Positions 55,875-64,000 of a DNA stretch of 64,000 nt are shown here, piece by piece. The position numbers and the translations under genes were made by a program. Below the pieces are notes generated by a model. The model had not been told where the DNA came from and searched no databases. It saw only the letters and a program-made list of their open reading frames with translations. Source of the DNA: Rhodobacter sp. (GTDB taxonomy: Bacteria > Pseudomonadota > Alphaproteobacteria > Rhodobacterales > Rhodobacteraceae); NCBI GenBank assembly GCA_016704435.1, contig JADJAB010000003.1, positions 124,001-188,000 on the forward strand. The letters are read 5' to 3'. Numbering within the stretch: the stretch's first letter is position 1; every line of letters begins with the position of its first letter.

Positions 55875-57377
55875 TCACATCCGGCGGCGCCTCGCCAGCG
55901 CCAGGCCGAGCCCGGCCAGCAACAACGCCAGCACGGGCCAGTCGCCGATACGGGCATAGGGCGGCGGTGGCAGCGCGGCGGGAAGCGCCGCGTCGATCGT
56001 GCCGGTCTTTCCCAACGGCAGAAGCGCTGGCCTGCCGCTTGTGTCGGTCACCACCTGACCGCGCGCATCGACAATCGCGCTGATCCCGGTATTGGCGGCG
56101 CGCACCAGCGGCAGGCCCTGCTCGATCGCGCGCAGCCGCGCCAGCGCGAAATGCTGGTAGGGCCCGGTCAGGGTGCCGAACCAGGCATCGTTGGTCACTT
56201 GCAACAGCAGCGCTGGCCGGGTTTCGGTGGCCACTTCTTCCGGGAAGATCGCCTCATAGCAGATCAGCGGTCGGGCCAGACCAAGGCCGGGGCCAAGGTC
56301 GATCAGCCGCGCCCCGGTTCCCGCCGAATACCCAAAGCCCTGCTGGGCGGCAAAGGCGCGCAGGCCGAAAAGGTGAAAGGCGGTATCGCCAAAAGGCACA
56401 TATTCGCCGAACGGCACCAGATGGACCTTGTCATAGACCTGGGCGATGCTGCCCCCCGGCCCGATGATGGCCAGGCTGTTCCAGGCCGCCTCACCCTCGA
56501 CCCGCTGGATGCCGGTCGCGACCGGCAGGCCGCTGGCGCCAATCGCCTCGGCGGCGCCCTGCCCTTCGGTCAGGAGATAGGGCACCGCGGTTTCAGGCCA
56601 GACCGCCAGCACGGGAGCGGCACCTTCGGGCGCAGCTGCGGTCAGCTCGATCAGCCGGCGAAACGTCGCCAGCGCCTCGTCCGGATCCCACTTCAGCGTT
56701 TGCGCGACGTTGGGCTGCACCAGGCGGATCACCCCGCCGGGTGGATCGCCAACCGGCTGGCCCTGGCGGTTGATGCCCCAGAAAGTTGCCGCCGCAAGTG
56801 CAAGGGCAACCAACCCGGTGCCGACGCGTGGCGCGGCCAGCGGCAGGGCGGCAGTGGCCAGCACCAGCGCGCCCATGCCATAGCCGCCGACAAGCGCGGC
56901 CAACTGCTCGGGCGGCCAACCCAGCGGGATGTGACCGAACAGCGCCCAGGGAAAGCCGGTGAAGACATGGCCGCGCAAGAGATCGGCCAGGGCCAGCGCG
57001 CAGACCAGCGCCAACAGCGGCCGGGCCGCCCGCGCCGCCAGTGCCGCAGCACCACCCCAGAACAGACCCATCCCGAAGGCCAGCAGCACCAGCGCGAATG
57101 GCGCCATCCAGCCGTGCCGCCAGGGATCGACGAAAAAGGGCCAAACGATCCAGTTCAGCGCCAGCGCGAAATGCCCGGCACCGGCCAGCAGCCCCAACCA
57201 GAAGGCCGGCAGCGCGCGCCGTTCCCGCGACAGCAGGAACAACAGCGCCGCCAAAGCCGGAAGCGCCAGCCAGGCAAGGCTGAAGGGCACCTGCCCCAAT
57301 GCGATCACCACACCAAGGCTGGCCGCAGCGGCCGCCTCGCGCCGACCCGGCAAGCTCCGGCGCACGGCGCGAGTCAT
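55875..57377 (-). CDS. lnt: Apolipoprotein N-acyltransferase
   Basis: Lnt adds the third acyl chain to lipoproteins in the inner membrane. The 500-residue protein has about seven N-terminal membrane helices and a periplasmic nitrilase-fold domain. The catalytic Glu-Lys-Cys residues are seen in VLAVWPETAVPYLL, YDKVHLVPFGEYVPFGD and LARPLICYEAIFPEEV, with LQVTNDAWFGTLTGPYQH after them. It starts directly after the corC stop (adjacent bases), indicating one transcript. Confidence 0.95.
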   Translation of the reverse strand: MTRAVRRSLPGRREAAAAASLGVVIALGQVPFSLAWLALPALAALLFLLSRERRALPAFWLGLLAGAGHFALALNWIVWPFFVDPWRHGWMAPFALVLLAFGMGLFWGGAAALAARAARPLLALVCALALADLLRGHVFTGFPWALFGHIPLGWPPEQLAALVGGYGMGALVLATAALPLAAPRVGTGLVALALAAATFWGINRQGQPVGDPPGGVIRLVQPNVAQTLKWDPDEALATFRRLIELTAAAPEGAAPVLAVWPETAVPYLLTEGQGAAEAIGASGLPVATGIQRVEGEAAWNSLAIIGPGGSIAQVYDKVHLVPFGEYVPFGDTAFHLFGLRAFAAQQGFGYSAGTGARLIDLGPGLGLARPLICYEAIFPEEVATETRPALLLQVTNDAWFGTLTGPYQHFALARLRAIEQGLPLVRAANTGISAIVDARGQVVTDTSGRPALLPLGKTGTIDAALPAALPPPPYARIGDWPVLALLLAGLGLALARRRRM

Positions 57378-58289
57378 TCAGCCTTCCGCCGCGGCCTTGG
57401 CCGCTGCAGCCGCCGCAGCAGCGGCAGGAAGCCTTATGCGCAGCCGCTTGATCCGGCGCGGATCGGCATCGACGATCTCGATCTCGGCGCCGCTTTCGTG
57501 ATCGACCACCTCGCCGCGCGCCGGCACCCGGCCGGTGCGCAGGAAGACCAGGCCCCCCAGCGTGTCGATCTCCTCATCCTCCTCGCCGGTGCGCAGGCGG
57601 ATGCCCAGGGCGGCCTCCAGCTCTTCCAGCGGTGCTATGGATTGCGCCAGGATCACGCCCGGCGCCTCTTCCTTCCACAGCGCGCCCTCGACCTCGTCAT
57701 GCTCGTCCTCGATCTCGCCGATGACGGTCTCGATCAGGTCCTCGATGGTGACCAGCCCGTCGACCCCGCCATATTCATCGATCACCAGCGCCATGTGCAC
57801 CCGCTCGCGCTGCATCTTCTGCAACAGGACACCCGTCGGCATCGACGGCGGCGCGTAAAGGATCGGGCGCAACAGCCGCTTCAGGCTGAAGCGTCCGTTG
57901 GCGCCGAAGCCATGGGTCAGCGCGAGGTCCTTCAAGAGAACCAGTCCCTGCGGATGGTCCAGCGTGCCCTTGTAGACCGGCACCCGGCTGAAGCCATGCT
58001 CGCGGAACATCTCGACCAGATCGTCCTTGCCGATGTCCAGCGGCACGGCGACGATCTCGGCCTTGGGAATGGCCACATCATCGACCCGCAGCCGCCGCAA
58101 GGCGCCCAGACCCGGTGTGGCGGCGGGGGTCGCCGGCTGGACGGTACCACCCTCGGCATCCGCATTCGGCGTGAAGGCAGAAAGAATCCGCCCGAAAAAG
58201 CCGCGTCCGGCGGTCTCGGCCGGTTCGTCCTCGGTCTGCTCCTGCGGCATGTCCTCTGCCGAGGCCGACCCGTCGCTGCTACTGCCCAT
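57378..58289 (-). CDS. CorC/YbeX-type CBS-domain protein
   Basis: This is a 303-residue soluble member of the CorC/HlyC family. After a disordered acidic N-terminus there are two CBS domains (VDDVAIPKAEIVAVPLDIGK with VPVYKGTLDHPQGLVLLKD; PTGVLLQKMQRERVHMALVI with DEYGGVDGLVTIEDLIETVI) and a C-terminal CorC transporter-associated domain (LGIRLRTGEEDEEIDTLGGL). The family is linked to Mg2+/Co2+ efflux and nucleotide binding. ATG at 58289 is preferred (AAAGGACC upstream) to the TTG at 58334. Confidence 0.9.
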   Translation of the reverse strand: MGSSSDGSASAEDMPQEQTEDEPAETAGRGFFGRILSAFTPNADAEGGTVQPATPAATPGLGALRRLRVDDVAIPKAEIVAVPLDIGKDDLVEMFREHGFSRVPVYKGTLDHPQGLVLLKDLALTHGFGANGRFSLKRLLRPILYAPPSMPTGVLLQKMQRERVHMALVIDEYGGVDGLVTIEDLIETVIGEIEDEHDEVEGALWKEEAPGVILAQSIAPLEELEAALGIRLRTGEEDEEIDTLGGLVFLRTGRVPARGEVVDHESGAEIEIVDADPRRIKRLRIRLPAAAAAAAAAKAAAEG

Positions 58290-58330
58290 CGGTCCTTTGT
58301 CCGAAAAACACCCGTCGCGCGGGTGCGCGC

Positions 58331-58834
58331 TCAATATGGGTCAGGAAGGCCCATGGACGCAAGTATCCGCACCTCAAGACCTTCCATCAAAGCGGCATCC
58401 GCGTCTTCGATGTGATCGTAGCCCAGAAGATGCAGCACGGCATGAACCACCAGATGGGTCACATGATCGGCCAGCGGCTTGCCCTGTTCGGCCGCCTCGC
58501 GGGCGCAGGTGTCATAGGCGATGGCGATGTCGCCAAGATAGTCCGGGTCGCCATCGGCACCTGGCGCCGGCAGGTCCGGCATCAAGCCGGCACCTTCCGC
58601 GGCGCGGTCTGCGGACGGCCAGCTGAGCACGTTGGTCGGCTGAGGCTTTTCGCGGAATTCGGCGTTGAGGATCGCGATCCGGGCATCGTCGCAGCCGATC
58701 AGTCCAATTTCGAAGCCCTGCGCCCCAAGGCCAAGAGAAGCCAGCACTGCCCGCGCCGCGCGTTCGGCAAGCGCCGCCAGTCCCGGCGCCTCCCAACGCG
58801 CGTCCTCGATCATGGTGTCGACCAGCATCATCAT
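58331..58834 (-). CDS. ybeY: Endoribonuclease YbeY
   Basis: YbeY is a single-strand RNase needed for 16S rRNA 3'-end maturation and ribosome quality control. The 167-residue protein carries the zinc site HLVVHAVLHLLGYDH, with three histidines, near residue 130, plus LNAEFREKPQPTNVLSW and YLGDIAIAYDT. It lies between phoH and corC as in most proteobacteria. The exact N-terminus is one of several Met codons at 58834-58828. Confidence 0.94.
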   Translation of the reverse strand: MMMLVDTMIEDARWEAPGLAALAERAARAVLASLGLGAQGFEIGLIGCDDARIAILNAEFREKPQPTNVLSWPSADRAAEGAGLMPDLPAPGADGDPDYLGDIAIAYDTCAREAAEQGKPLADHVTHLVVHAVLHLLGYDHIEDADAALMEGLEVRILASMGLPDPY

Positions 58835-58881
58835 GATGCCGCCCTAGCGCGAAGCCGCGACCGTCTCAAGCCCTTGCCAGC

Positions 58882-59174
58882 GTGAAGCAATTGCGCGGCT
58901 TCGCCGCAAGCCTGTTGTCTCGCCTCTGCGCCTGCGGCGCAACCGGCTCTGACCTGCGCTCCGCGCGGGAGTACTTTTGCCGAGATGAAGCCGGATTCCA
59001 GCCTGCCACTTTCATCTTGGCAGAAATACTCCGGGGTATGCCGGTGGTTTTGCCACCGGTTCAAGAAACCGCTGGCATGCGAGGGGCGGCGCCCCTCATC
59101 AGTCAACGCCGGCCGGGGATGCATGGTTTTCAGGACGAAGAAGGATTGCGCCGGCAGGCGCGCAATTGCTTCAC
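58882..59174. repeat. Intergenic inverted-repeat region between ybeY and phoH
   Basis: GTGAAGCAATTGCGCGGC at 58882-58899 and its inverse near 59157-59174 bracket this non-coding stretch. The same 18 bases occur at 35283. Inside are further short inverted pairs, including the long imperfect palindrome at 58969-59032. No gene is seen between 58835 and 59179. It separates phoH from ybeY in an otherwise tight group. Confidence 0.55.
58969..59032. repeat. 64-base imperfect palindrome
   Basis: GAGTACTTTTGCCGAGATGA on the left pairs with the inverse GGAGTATTTCTGCCAAGATG on the right, leaving about 22 bases in the loop. Its length and intergenic position resemble REP-type or dispersed palindromic elements. 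Confidence 0.55.
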
Positions 59175-59179
59175 CCGTC

Positions 59180-60187
59180 TCAGCCGGCGCTTTCGTCGGA
59201 TTCGTAGGCCTCTATGATCCGCGCCACCAATGGATGCCGCACCACGTCCTTCGAGGTGAAGTAGTTGAAGGTCACGCCCTTCACCCCTTTCAGGATGCGT
59301 TCCGCCTCTGCCAGCCCGGAGGCCGTACCGCGCGGCAGGTCGACCTGCGTGCGGTCGCCGGTGATCACCATCCGGCTGCCCTCGCCCAGCCGGGTCAGGA
59401 ACATCTTCATCTGCATCGAGGTCGCATTCTGCGCCTCGTCCAGCACCACGAAGGCATTCGACAGCGTGCGCCCGCGCATGAAGGCCAGCGGCGCGATCTC
59501 GATCCGCTTTTCGGCCAGCAGCTTTTCCACCTGCTTGGCCGGCAGGAAATCGTTCAGCGCGTCATAAAGCGGCTGCATGTAGGGGTCGACCTTTTCCTTC
59601 ATGTCGCCCGGCAGGAACCCCAGCCGTTCCCCCGCCTCGACCGCCGGCCGCGACAGCACGATCCTTTCGACCGCGCCGGAGATGAACATCGTCACTCCCA
59701 CCGCTACCGCCAGATAGGTCTTGCCGGTGCCCGCCGGCCCGATGCCGAAGCCCAGCTCGTTCTGGAAGAGGTTCGCCACATAGGCCTTCTGCGCCTCCGT
59801 CCGCGGCTCGATCGGCTTTTTCCGGGTGCGCAGCTCCATTCCCGGATTGAACAGTTCGATCTGCTCGCCATCAGGCGTCTGCACCGCCGGGCGACCCATC
59901 CGCATCGCGCCGTCGATATCGCCCGCGCTCATCCCCCGCCCCGATTCCAGCCGCGCGTAAAGCGACCGCAGCACCGCCGCCGCCTGCTCGCGCGCGCCCT
60001 TGTCGCCGATCACCGCCAGACGATTGCCGCGCCGCAGGATGTGCACCCCCATCTGATGCTCGACCTGGGCAAGGTTGCGATCGAATTCTCCGCAGAGGTC
60101 GATCAGCAACCGGTTGTCGGGAAATTCGAGGATCGTCTCAACCATGTCCTCGGGTTGGGTCGGGGGGGTCAGCGCGCTGATGCCCAA
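59180..60187 (-). CDS. phoH: PhoH-family ATPase
   Basis: This 335-residue protein (also called YbeZ) is an AAA-like ATPase/helicase-type protein working with YbeY in RNA processing. An N-terminal KH-like region is followed by the P-loop GIGPAGTGKTYLAVAVGV near 150 and Walker B FVVLDEAQNATSMQMKMFL, then GDRTQVDLPRGTASGL. The start may be 60187 or the M at 60145 (MVETILEFPDNRLL), where the conserved part begins. It heads the ybeY-corC-lnt-metK row, with a 345-base gap before ybeY. Confidence 0.93.
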   Translation of the reverse strand: MGISALTPPTQPEDMVETILEFPDNRLLIDLCGEFDRNLAQVEHQMGVHILRRGNRLAVIGDKGAREQAAAVLRSLYARLESGRGMSAGDIDGAMRMGRPAVQTPDGEQIELFNPGMELRTRKKPIEPRTEAQKAYVANLFQNELGFGIGPAGTGKTYLAVAVGVTMFISGAVERIVLSRPAVEAGERLGFLPGDMKEKVDPYMQPLYDALNDFLPAKQVEKLLAEKRIEIAPLAFMRGRTLSNAFVVLDEAQNATSMQMKMFLTRLGEGSRMVITGDRTQVDLPRGTASGLAEAERILKGVKGVTFNYFTSKDVVRHPLVARIIEAYESDESAG

Positions 60188-60380
60188 TCAGGTTCTCCTT
60201 GTCGAAAAGGGCCTATGGGGCATAGCCTGCGATACCCCCCGCGATCTGGCAAGGATTTTCGCGCCCCTCACCACATCTTGCGCTTCCGGGTGCAGTTTTT
60301 GTGACAAATCAAGGCAGATGGTGTTGAAAGCCAAAGGGGCCGCAGCGATGCTGCAGCCCCTATCGCCGGTTGCTGCCGGG

Positions 60381-60764
60381 TTAGCGCTTGACCACGACCG
60401 TCTTGCGACCGGGGCCGGACACGAGATCCCCGACACCCTCGGTGCCGGTCTGGTAGTTCTTCACTACCGTTCCGGGCGGGTAGAGGTTGTTGCACACGGG
60501 CAGGCCCGAGACCGGGTCGTAGCGCGGGCTGGAATAGCCTTCCAGGCCGTCGTCCATGATCCAGTTCTGGCAGCCATCGGGATCATAGGCGATGGCGGCG
60601 CGGCCATTCACCAGAACGCCGGTGTCCTTGCCCTGGTCCTGGCCCGTGGCGATGATCGACTCCGCGCCGCGATACCGCTCGGTGCCTTCGAAGGTTTCCG
60701 TCACACAGCCCGAAAGCAGAAGCGCCGCGACAAGGCCCGTGCCGGGTTTCATGAAGCTCTGCAT
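60381..60764 (-). CDS. Small lipoprotein with a DGC...PVC module
   Basis: This 127-residue predicted lipoprotein has a signal and lipobox (GLVAALLLSGC), then GAESIIATGQDQGKDTGVLV and a module DPDGCQNWIMDDGLEGYSSP then RYDPVSGLPVC. The same module occurs in the adjacent OmpA-family gene (DDDGCMHWWADGGLEGYMVP, RRDPKTGKPVC), so the two probably work together or arose from a shared domain. It follows the OmpA gene on the same strand with almost no gap. The start may be 60764 or 60752. Confidence 0.75.
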   Translation of the reverse strand: MQSFMKPGTGLVAALLLSGCVTETFEGTERYRGAESIIATGQDQGKDTGVLVNGRAAIAYDPDGCQNWIMDDGLEGYSSPRYDPVSGLPVCNNLYPPGTVVKNYQTGTEGVGDLVSGPGRKTVVVKR

Positions 60765-60769
60765 CTCTC

Positions 60770-61357
60770 TCACCACCGGTAGCATACGATTTCGACGCGA
60801 CGGTTCTTCGCCATGCCCGCCGACGACTTGTTCGAGGCGACGGGCTGGCGTTCGCCGAAGCCCAGTTCCCGCTCGACCGAAGCGCCGACCGAACGGGCCA
60901 CTTCGGCCACTGCATGAGCGCGGCGCTTCGAAAGCGACATGTTGTATTCATCCGAAGCACGACTGTCGGTATGGCCGTAGATGGCGTAGCCGAAAGCCCC
61001 TGCCTGGCTGAAGAACTGGCGCAGCCGGTCCCGCCCCTTTGCAGTCAGCTTGGCGCTGTCGGTCGCGAACATCTGATCGGTGTTCTCGACCAGGCAGGTG
61101 TTCTTCTTCAGGCAGACCGGCTTGCCGGTCTTGGGGTCGCGGCGCGGCACCATATAGCCTTCAAGGCCGCCGTCCGCCCACCAGTGCATGCAGCCGTCAT
61201 CGTCGACCCAAACTCCCCACTGGATCTGGCCCGTAACCTCCGGGCCGCCTTGAGCCAGCGCGACCGTAGCGCCGCCCAGGCCAGCGGCGAGCGCCAGCCC
61301 TCCTACCCACATGCGCACTGCGCGTGAAAACCGTTTCACAGCCAGAGCCTCCTTCAC
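60770..61357 (-). CDS. OmpA-family peptidoglycan-binding protein
   Basis: This 195-residue exported protein has a signal peptide (MWVGGLALAAGLGGATVALA), the DGC...PVC module at about 52-82, and a C-terminal OmpA/MotB domain (MFATDSAKLTAKGRDRLRQF, IYGHTDSRASDEYNMSLSKR, RAHAVAEVA, AKNRRVEIVC). The conserved TDS...N..LS..RA and NRRVEI residues bind peptidoglycan. It probably ties an envelope complex to the cell wall. It is not the usual beta-barrel OmpA. Confidence 0.88.
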   Translation of the reverse strand: MKEALAVKRFSRAVRMWVGGLALAAGLGGATVALAQGGPEVTGQIQWGVWVDDDGCMHWWADGGLEGYMVPRRDPKTGKPVCLKKNTCLVENTDQMFATDSAKLTAKGRDRLRQFFSQAGAFGYAIYGHTDSRASDEYNMSLSKRRAHAVAEVARSVGASVERELGFGERQPVASNKSSAGMAKNRRVEIVCYRW

Positions 61358-61522
61358 CAGTCTATGACAGCTATGGAAACAATTGCCGCCCGGAAAACCT
61401 AGAGTAAAGCGGATTCGACGTCGTTTGGGGCATTATATGGCGGTCAGTTCCTGCCCAACCACAATATCCTGTGGACAACTGCAGATCGCCACCGCTGCGG
61501 AAATACCACCGCTTCCCCAGCG

Positions 61523-62827
61523 TCAATCGGGAATTCGCACTGCCGCCAGAGAGTTCGACGCAGATGCTGAGACACGTACCCGAACCAGATCGCCGATCCG
61601 GCCCTGCGCATCGTCGACATGCACCGCCATCAGGTGTTGCGACTTGCCAACCATCTGTCCGGGCAGCCGCCCGGCCTTTTCGTAAAGCACCGAGACCTCG
61701 CGCCCGACCATCGCCTCTTGCGCGGCGCGCTGCTGGGCGGTGATCAGCGCCTGCAACTCCTGCAACCGCGCATCGGCCAGGTCATCGGCCACCGGCGGCC
61801 TTTCGGCGGCGGGCGTGCCGGGGCGCGCGGAATACTTGAAGCTGTAGGCCATGCCGAAACCAACCGCACGGACCAGATCCAGCGTGGCCTGAAAATCGGC
61901 ATCGGTCTCGCCGGGAAAGCCCACGATGAAATCCGACGTCAGAAGGATGTCGGGCCGGGCAGCGCGAATTCGCTGGATCAGGCGCAGATAATGATCGGCA
62001 GTGTGCTTGCGGTTCATCGCCTTCAGGATGCGGTCACTGCCGGACTGCACCGGCAGATGCAGATAGGGCATCAGCTGCGGCACTTCGGCATGGGCCGAGA
62101 TCAGGTCATCGGCCATGTCACCCGGGTGGCTGGTGGTATAGCGGATGCGGTCCAGCCCCGGCACGGCGACCATCTCGCGGATCAGGCGGCCCAGGCCCCA
62201 GCCGCCTTCACCGTGCCAGGCATTGACGTTCTGGCCCAGCAGGGTGATCTCGCGCACCCCGCGGGCGACCAGATCGCGCGCCTCGGCCAGAAGGCGGGCG
62301 GGCGTGCGGCTGACCTCGGCACCGCGGGTATAGGGCACCACGCAAAAGGCGCAGAACTTGTCGCAGCCTTCCTGCACGGTCAGAAAGGCCGTCGGGCCGC
62401 GATTGGCCTTGCGTTGCGGCAGGTGGTCGAACTTGTCTTCGGCCGGGAAATCGGTGTCGACGCTGGGTCCGGAGGCGCGGGCCATCGCAGGCAGACGGTG
62501 ATAGGCTTGCGGGCCGACGACGATATCGACCATCGGCATCCGGCGCTGGATCTCGGCGCCTTCGGCCTGGGCGACGCAACCGGCAACGCCGATCTTCAGA
62601 TCGGGCTTGCCTTGCTTCAGGGGCTTCAGCCGGCCCAGGTCGGAATACAGCTTTTCGCTGGCCTTTTCGCGGATGTGGCAGGTGTTCAGAAGCACCATGT
62701 CGGCGTCTTCGACGCTGTCCGTGGTGACATAGCCCTCGGCACCCATGGCCTCGGCCATGCGCTCGCTGTCATAGACGTTCATCTGGCAGCCGTAGGTCTT
62801 GATGAACAGCTTCTTTGCGTCCGCCAT
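61523..62827 (-). CDS. miaB: tRNA-2-methylthio-N6-dimethylallyladenosine synthase
   Basis: MiaB is a radical-SAM methylthiotransferase modifying A37 of tRNAs reading UNN codons. The 434-residue protein has the N-terminal cluster domain (KLFIKTYGCQMNVYDSERMA, LLNTCHIREKA, VAGCVAQAEG), the radical SAM motif CDKFCAFC near 160, VPYTRGAEVSR, PGDMADDLI and a C-terminal TRAM domain. Start MADAKKLFIK at 62827 matches the family. Upstream frame to 62917 is not needed. Confidence 0.96.
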   Translation of the reverse strand: MADAKKLFIKTYGCQMNVYDSERMAEAMGAEGYVTTDSVEDADMVLLNTCHIREKASEKLYSDLGRLKPLKQGKPDLKIGVAGCVAQAEGAEIQRRMPMVDIVVGPQAYHRLPAMARASGPSVDTDFPAEDKFDHLPQRKANRGPTAFLTVQEGCDKFCAFCVVPYTRGAEVSRTPARLLAEARDLVARGVREITLLGQNVNAWHGEGGWGLGRLIREMVAVPGLDRIRYTTSHPGDMADDLISAHAEVPQLMPYLHLPVQSGSDRILKAMNRKHTADHYLRLIQRIRAARPDILLTSDFIVGFPGETDADFQATLDLVRAVGFGMAYSFKYSARPGTPAAERPPVADDLADARLQELQALITAQQRAAQEAMVGREVSVLYEKAGRLPGQMVGKSQHLMAVHVDDAQGRIGDLVRVRVSASASNSLAAVRIPD

Positions 62828-62922
62828 TGCGATCCTCGGGGTCTTGGTAGGGCTCGGGTCTACAGCCAAGGCGGGGTCTGTGCAACGCGAACAGGTGGCG
62901 GCGAAGTCAGGGGGCATCGAAG

Positions 62923-63342
62923 TCAGGGGGCAGCGACCGGCAGATCGGGGCTGTCACGCAGGAATTGCGGCAGGCCGTCGGCGATCTCGTAAAAGCGGCC
63001 CTTGTCCGCAGTGAAGATGTGGCAACTTGCCTTTAGGCCAGCGGGCGCGTCTAGAGATCCCGCAAGGATGGCGACATTCGGCCGATCAACGGGCTTCCAG
63101 AACAGCGCCGAACCGCAAGTGCCGCAAAAGCCGCGCCGGGCGAAGGTCGAGGCGGCATACCAGCGGAGATACTCGGCCCCGATCAGGCGCAGGCTGTCCC
63201 AGGGGACGGAAGTGGTGGCGTAGTAAAGCCCCGTCTGGCGGCGGCACTGGTCGCAATGGCAAAAGACCACGTCGCGCAAGGGGGCGATGGTTTCGTAGCG
63301 GATCTTGCCGCAGAGGCATCCGCCCTTGCTGAGCTTTGGCAT
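62923..63342 (-). CDS. GFA/CENP-V family zinc protein
   Basis: This 139-residue protein belongs to the glutathione-dependent formaldehyde-activating enzyme family. Zinc-binding cysteines are seen in GGCLCGKIRYE, FCHCDQCRRQTG and FCGTCGSALFWKP, in the expected spacing. Members are often annotated as Gfa, but only a few have been tested and the specific activity is uncertain. The start ATG at 63342 fits the family. It lies 95 bases upstream of miaB on the same strand. Confidence 0.9.
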   Translation of the reverse strand: MPKLSKGGCLCGKIRYETIAPLRDVVFCHCDQCRRQTGLYYATTSVPWDSLRLIGAEYLRWYAASTFARRGFCGTCGSALFWKPVDRPNVAILAGSLDAPAGLKASCHIFTADKGRFYEIADGLPQFLRDSPDLPVAAP

Positions 63343-63511
63343 GTGGCCCCCTTTTGCCTTTGCGGCAAGTCTAGCCCGGGGGCATGGCCGTCCCGGACCA
63401 AAATCGACCGCCCGACCGCTGAATCCGCCGCAGGGGTCATGGCCCCCTTGCCTTGCACGAAGACTTAACCGATTTTGGAAACAATCCGGCGGACCCGACA
63501 CGAAAGCAGGC

Positions 63512-64000
63512 ATGCGCTACAAGGACCTGGACGATTTCCTGAAACGCGGTACGGCGGCCCTGGCCAAGGGCCCGCTCAGCATTGTCATGGCCGAGGATGA
63601 GATCGAGGTCGACAGCACCCTGCGCCACAACCTGACCACCGGCTTTCAGAACGTGGTCCTGCTGGCGCCGCCCGAAGTGGCGCTGGCGCCCGACCTGGAA
63701 GATCGGGTGTATCAGGTCGCGCATGACGTCTATGCCGATGCGGCTCTGCCCGAGGCGGTGAACCGCATCAACGACGCGGCAGCGGGAATCTGGATCTACT
63801 ACTGCTACAACGCCGAATACCTGTTCTTCCCGTTCTGCGAAACCCGCACCATCCGCGACCTGCTGTCCTTCCACGCCGAGGAACGGCGCGAGGCGATGCT
63901 GACCTATGTGATCGACCTCTATGCCGGCGATCTGGACCGGCACGTCAATGCGGTCTCGCTGGAAGATGCGCATCTGGACCGCTCGGGCTATTACGCGCTG
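63512..64000 (+). CDS. Partial gene at the window edge, unknown function
   Basis: The first 163 codons are present (MRYKDLDDFLKRGTAALAKG, PLSIVMAEDEIEVDSTLRHN, IWIYYCYNAEYLFFPFCETR, REAMLTYVIDLYAGDLDRHV) and the frame is open to the window end. Similar Rhodobacteraceae proteins are, from memory, annotated as hypothetical or glycosyltransferase-like, and the alternating hydrophobic strands (LSIVMAED, NVVLLAPPE) would suit a GT-A-type Rossmann fold. Divergent from the GFA gene. Confidence 0.65.
   Translation, partial: MRYKDLDDFLKRGTAALAKGPLSIVMAEDEIEVDSTLRHNLTTGFQNVVLLAPPEVALAPDLEDRVYQVAHDVYADAALPEAVNRINDAAAGIWIYYCYNAEYLFFPFCETRTIRDLLSFHAEERREAMLTYVIDLYAGDLDRHVNAVSLEDAHLDRSGYYAL

Overview
The window is high-GC alphaproteobacterial DNA, most likely from the Rhodobacteraceae (Rhodobacter/Paracoccus relatives). 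The evidence is the miaB-phoH-ybeY-corC-lnt-metK order, a SAM/SAH-type riboswitch in front of metK (a class known from Rhodobacterales), an FnrL-type operator, a KpsC/KpsS capsule pair, and a CarD / 7Fe ferredoxin / S4 / Suv3-like helicase block. No rRNA, tRNA or CRISPR array was found. All calls rest on reading the sequence; no database search was run.

Layout. 1-3770: a phage-type adenine methylase pseudogene cut by an IS21-family element (called IS21-1 here), which itself abuts a broken IS5/IS903-type element. 3771-12300: chromosome-like genes: an ABC permease / ATPase / MlaC-like operon, a ceramidase-like gene, LolCE-LolD followed directly by an orphan ectoine-synthase homologue, a lipoprotein cytochrome c, and an orphan core-binding-domain protein. 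12337-35266: ordinary chromosome: parE, a chemoreceptor, a GST, a LuxR-HTH/degenerate hydrolase fusion, ppk2 behind an FNR box, a DUF1007-NicO nickel/cobalt exporter pair, MATE, kpsC / Wza-like / kpsS, ribE, carD, fdxA, S4 protein, helicase, TPR, SCP2 and lysophospholipase-like genes.

35443-39855: a scrambled Mu-like prophage remnant (Mor, protease/scaffold I, major head subunit T, GemA, early-type small genes). 39856-53287: an insertion-sequence graveyard. It holds a truncated IS21-2 copy, IS66, IS3 and IS256 fragments, a roughly 4 kb island of poorly recognisable small genes (including two related loci of unknown function), and a second IS21-2 copy into which both IS21-1 and an IS903-type element have inserted. 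53318-64000: chromosome again: a secreted protein, a VOC protein, metK, lnt, corC, ybeY, phoH, a lipoprotein plus OmpA pair, miaB, a GFA-family protein and a partial gene at the edge.

A strong overall feature is the number of single-base, mostly homopolymer, frameshifts. They occur in otherwise well-conserved chromosomal genes (chemoreceptor, Wza-like protein, TPR, hydrolase, ceramidase) and differ between duplicate IS copies. Much of this looks like residual sequencing error rather than true decay, so 'pseudogene' calls here should be read as 'frame broken as sequenced'.

The strongest candidates for follow-up are the LuxR/hydrolase fusion that has lost its catalytic triad, the orphan EctC translationally coupled to LolD, the paired unknown small-protein loci at 43.8-45.2 kb, the FnrL box before ppk2, the shared cysteine-bearing module in the lipoprotein/OmpA pair, and the rearranged prophage.
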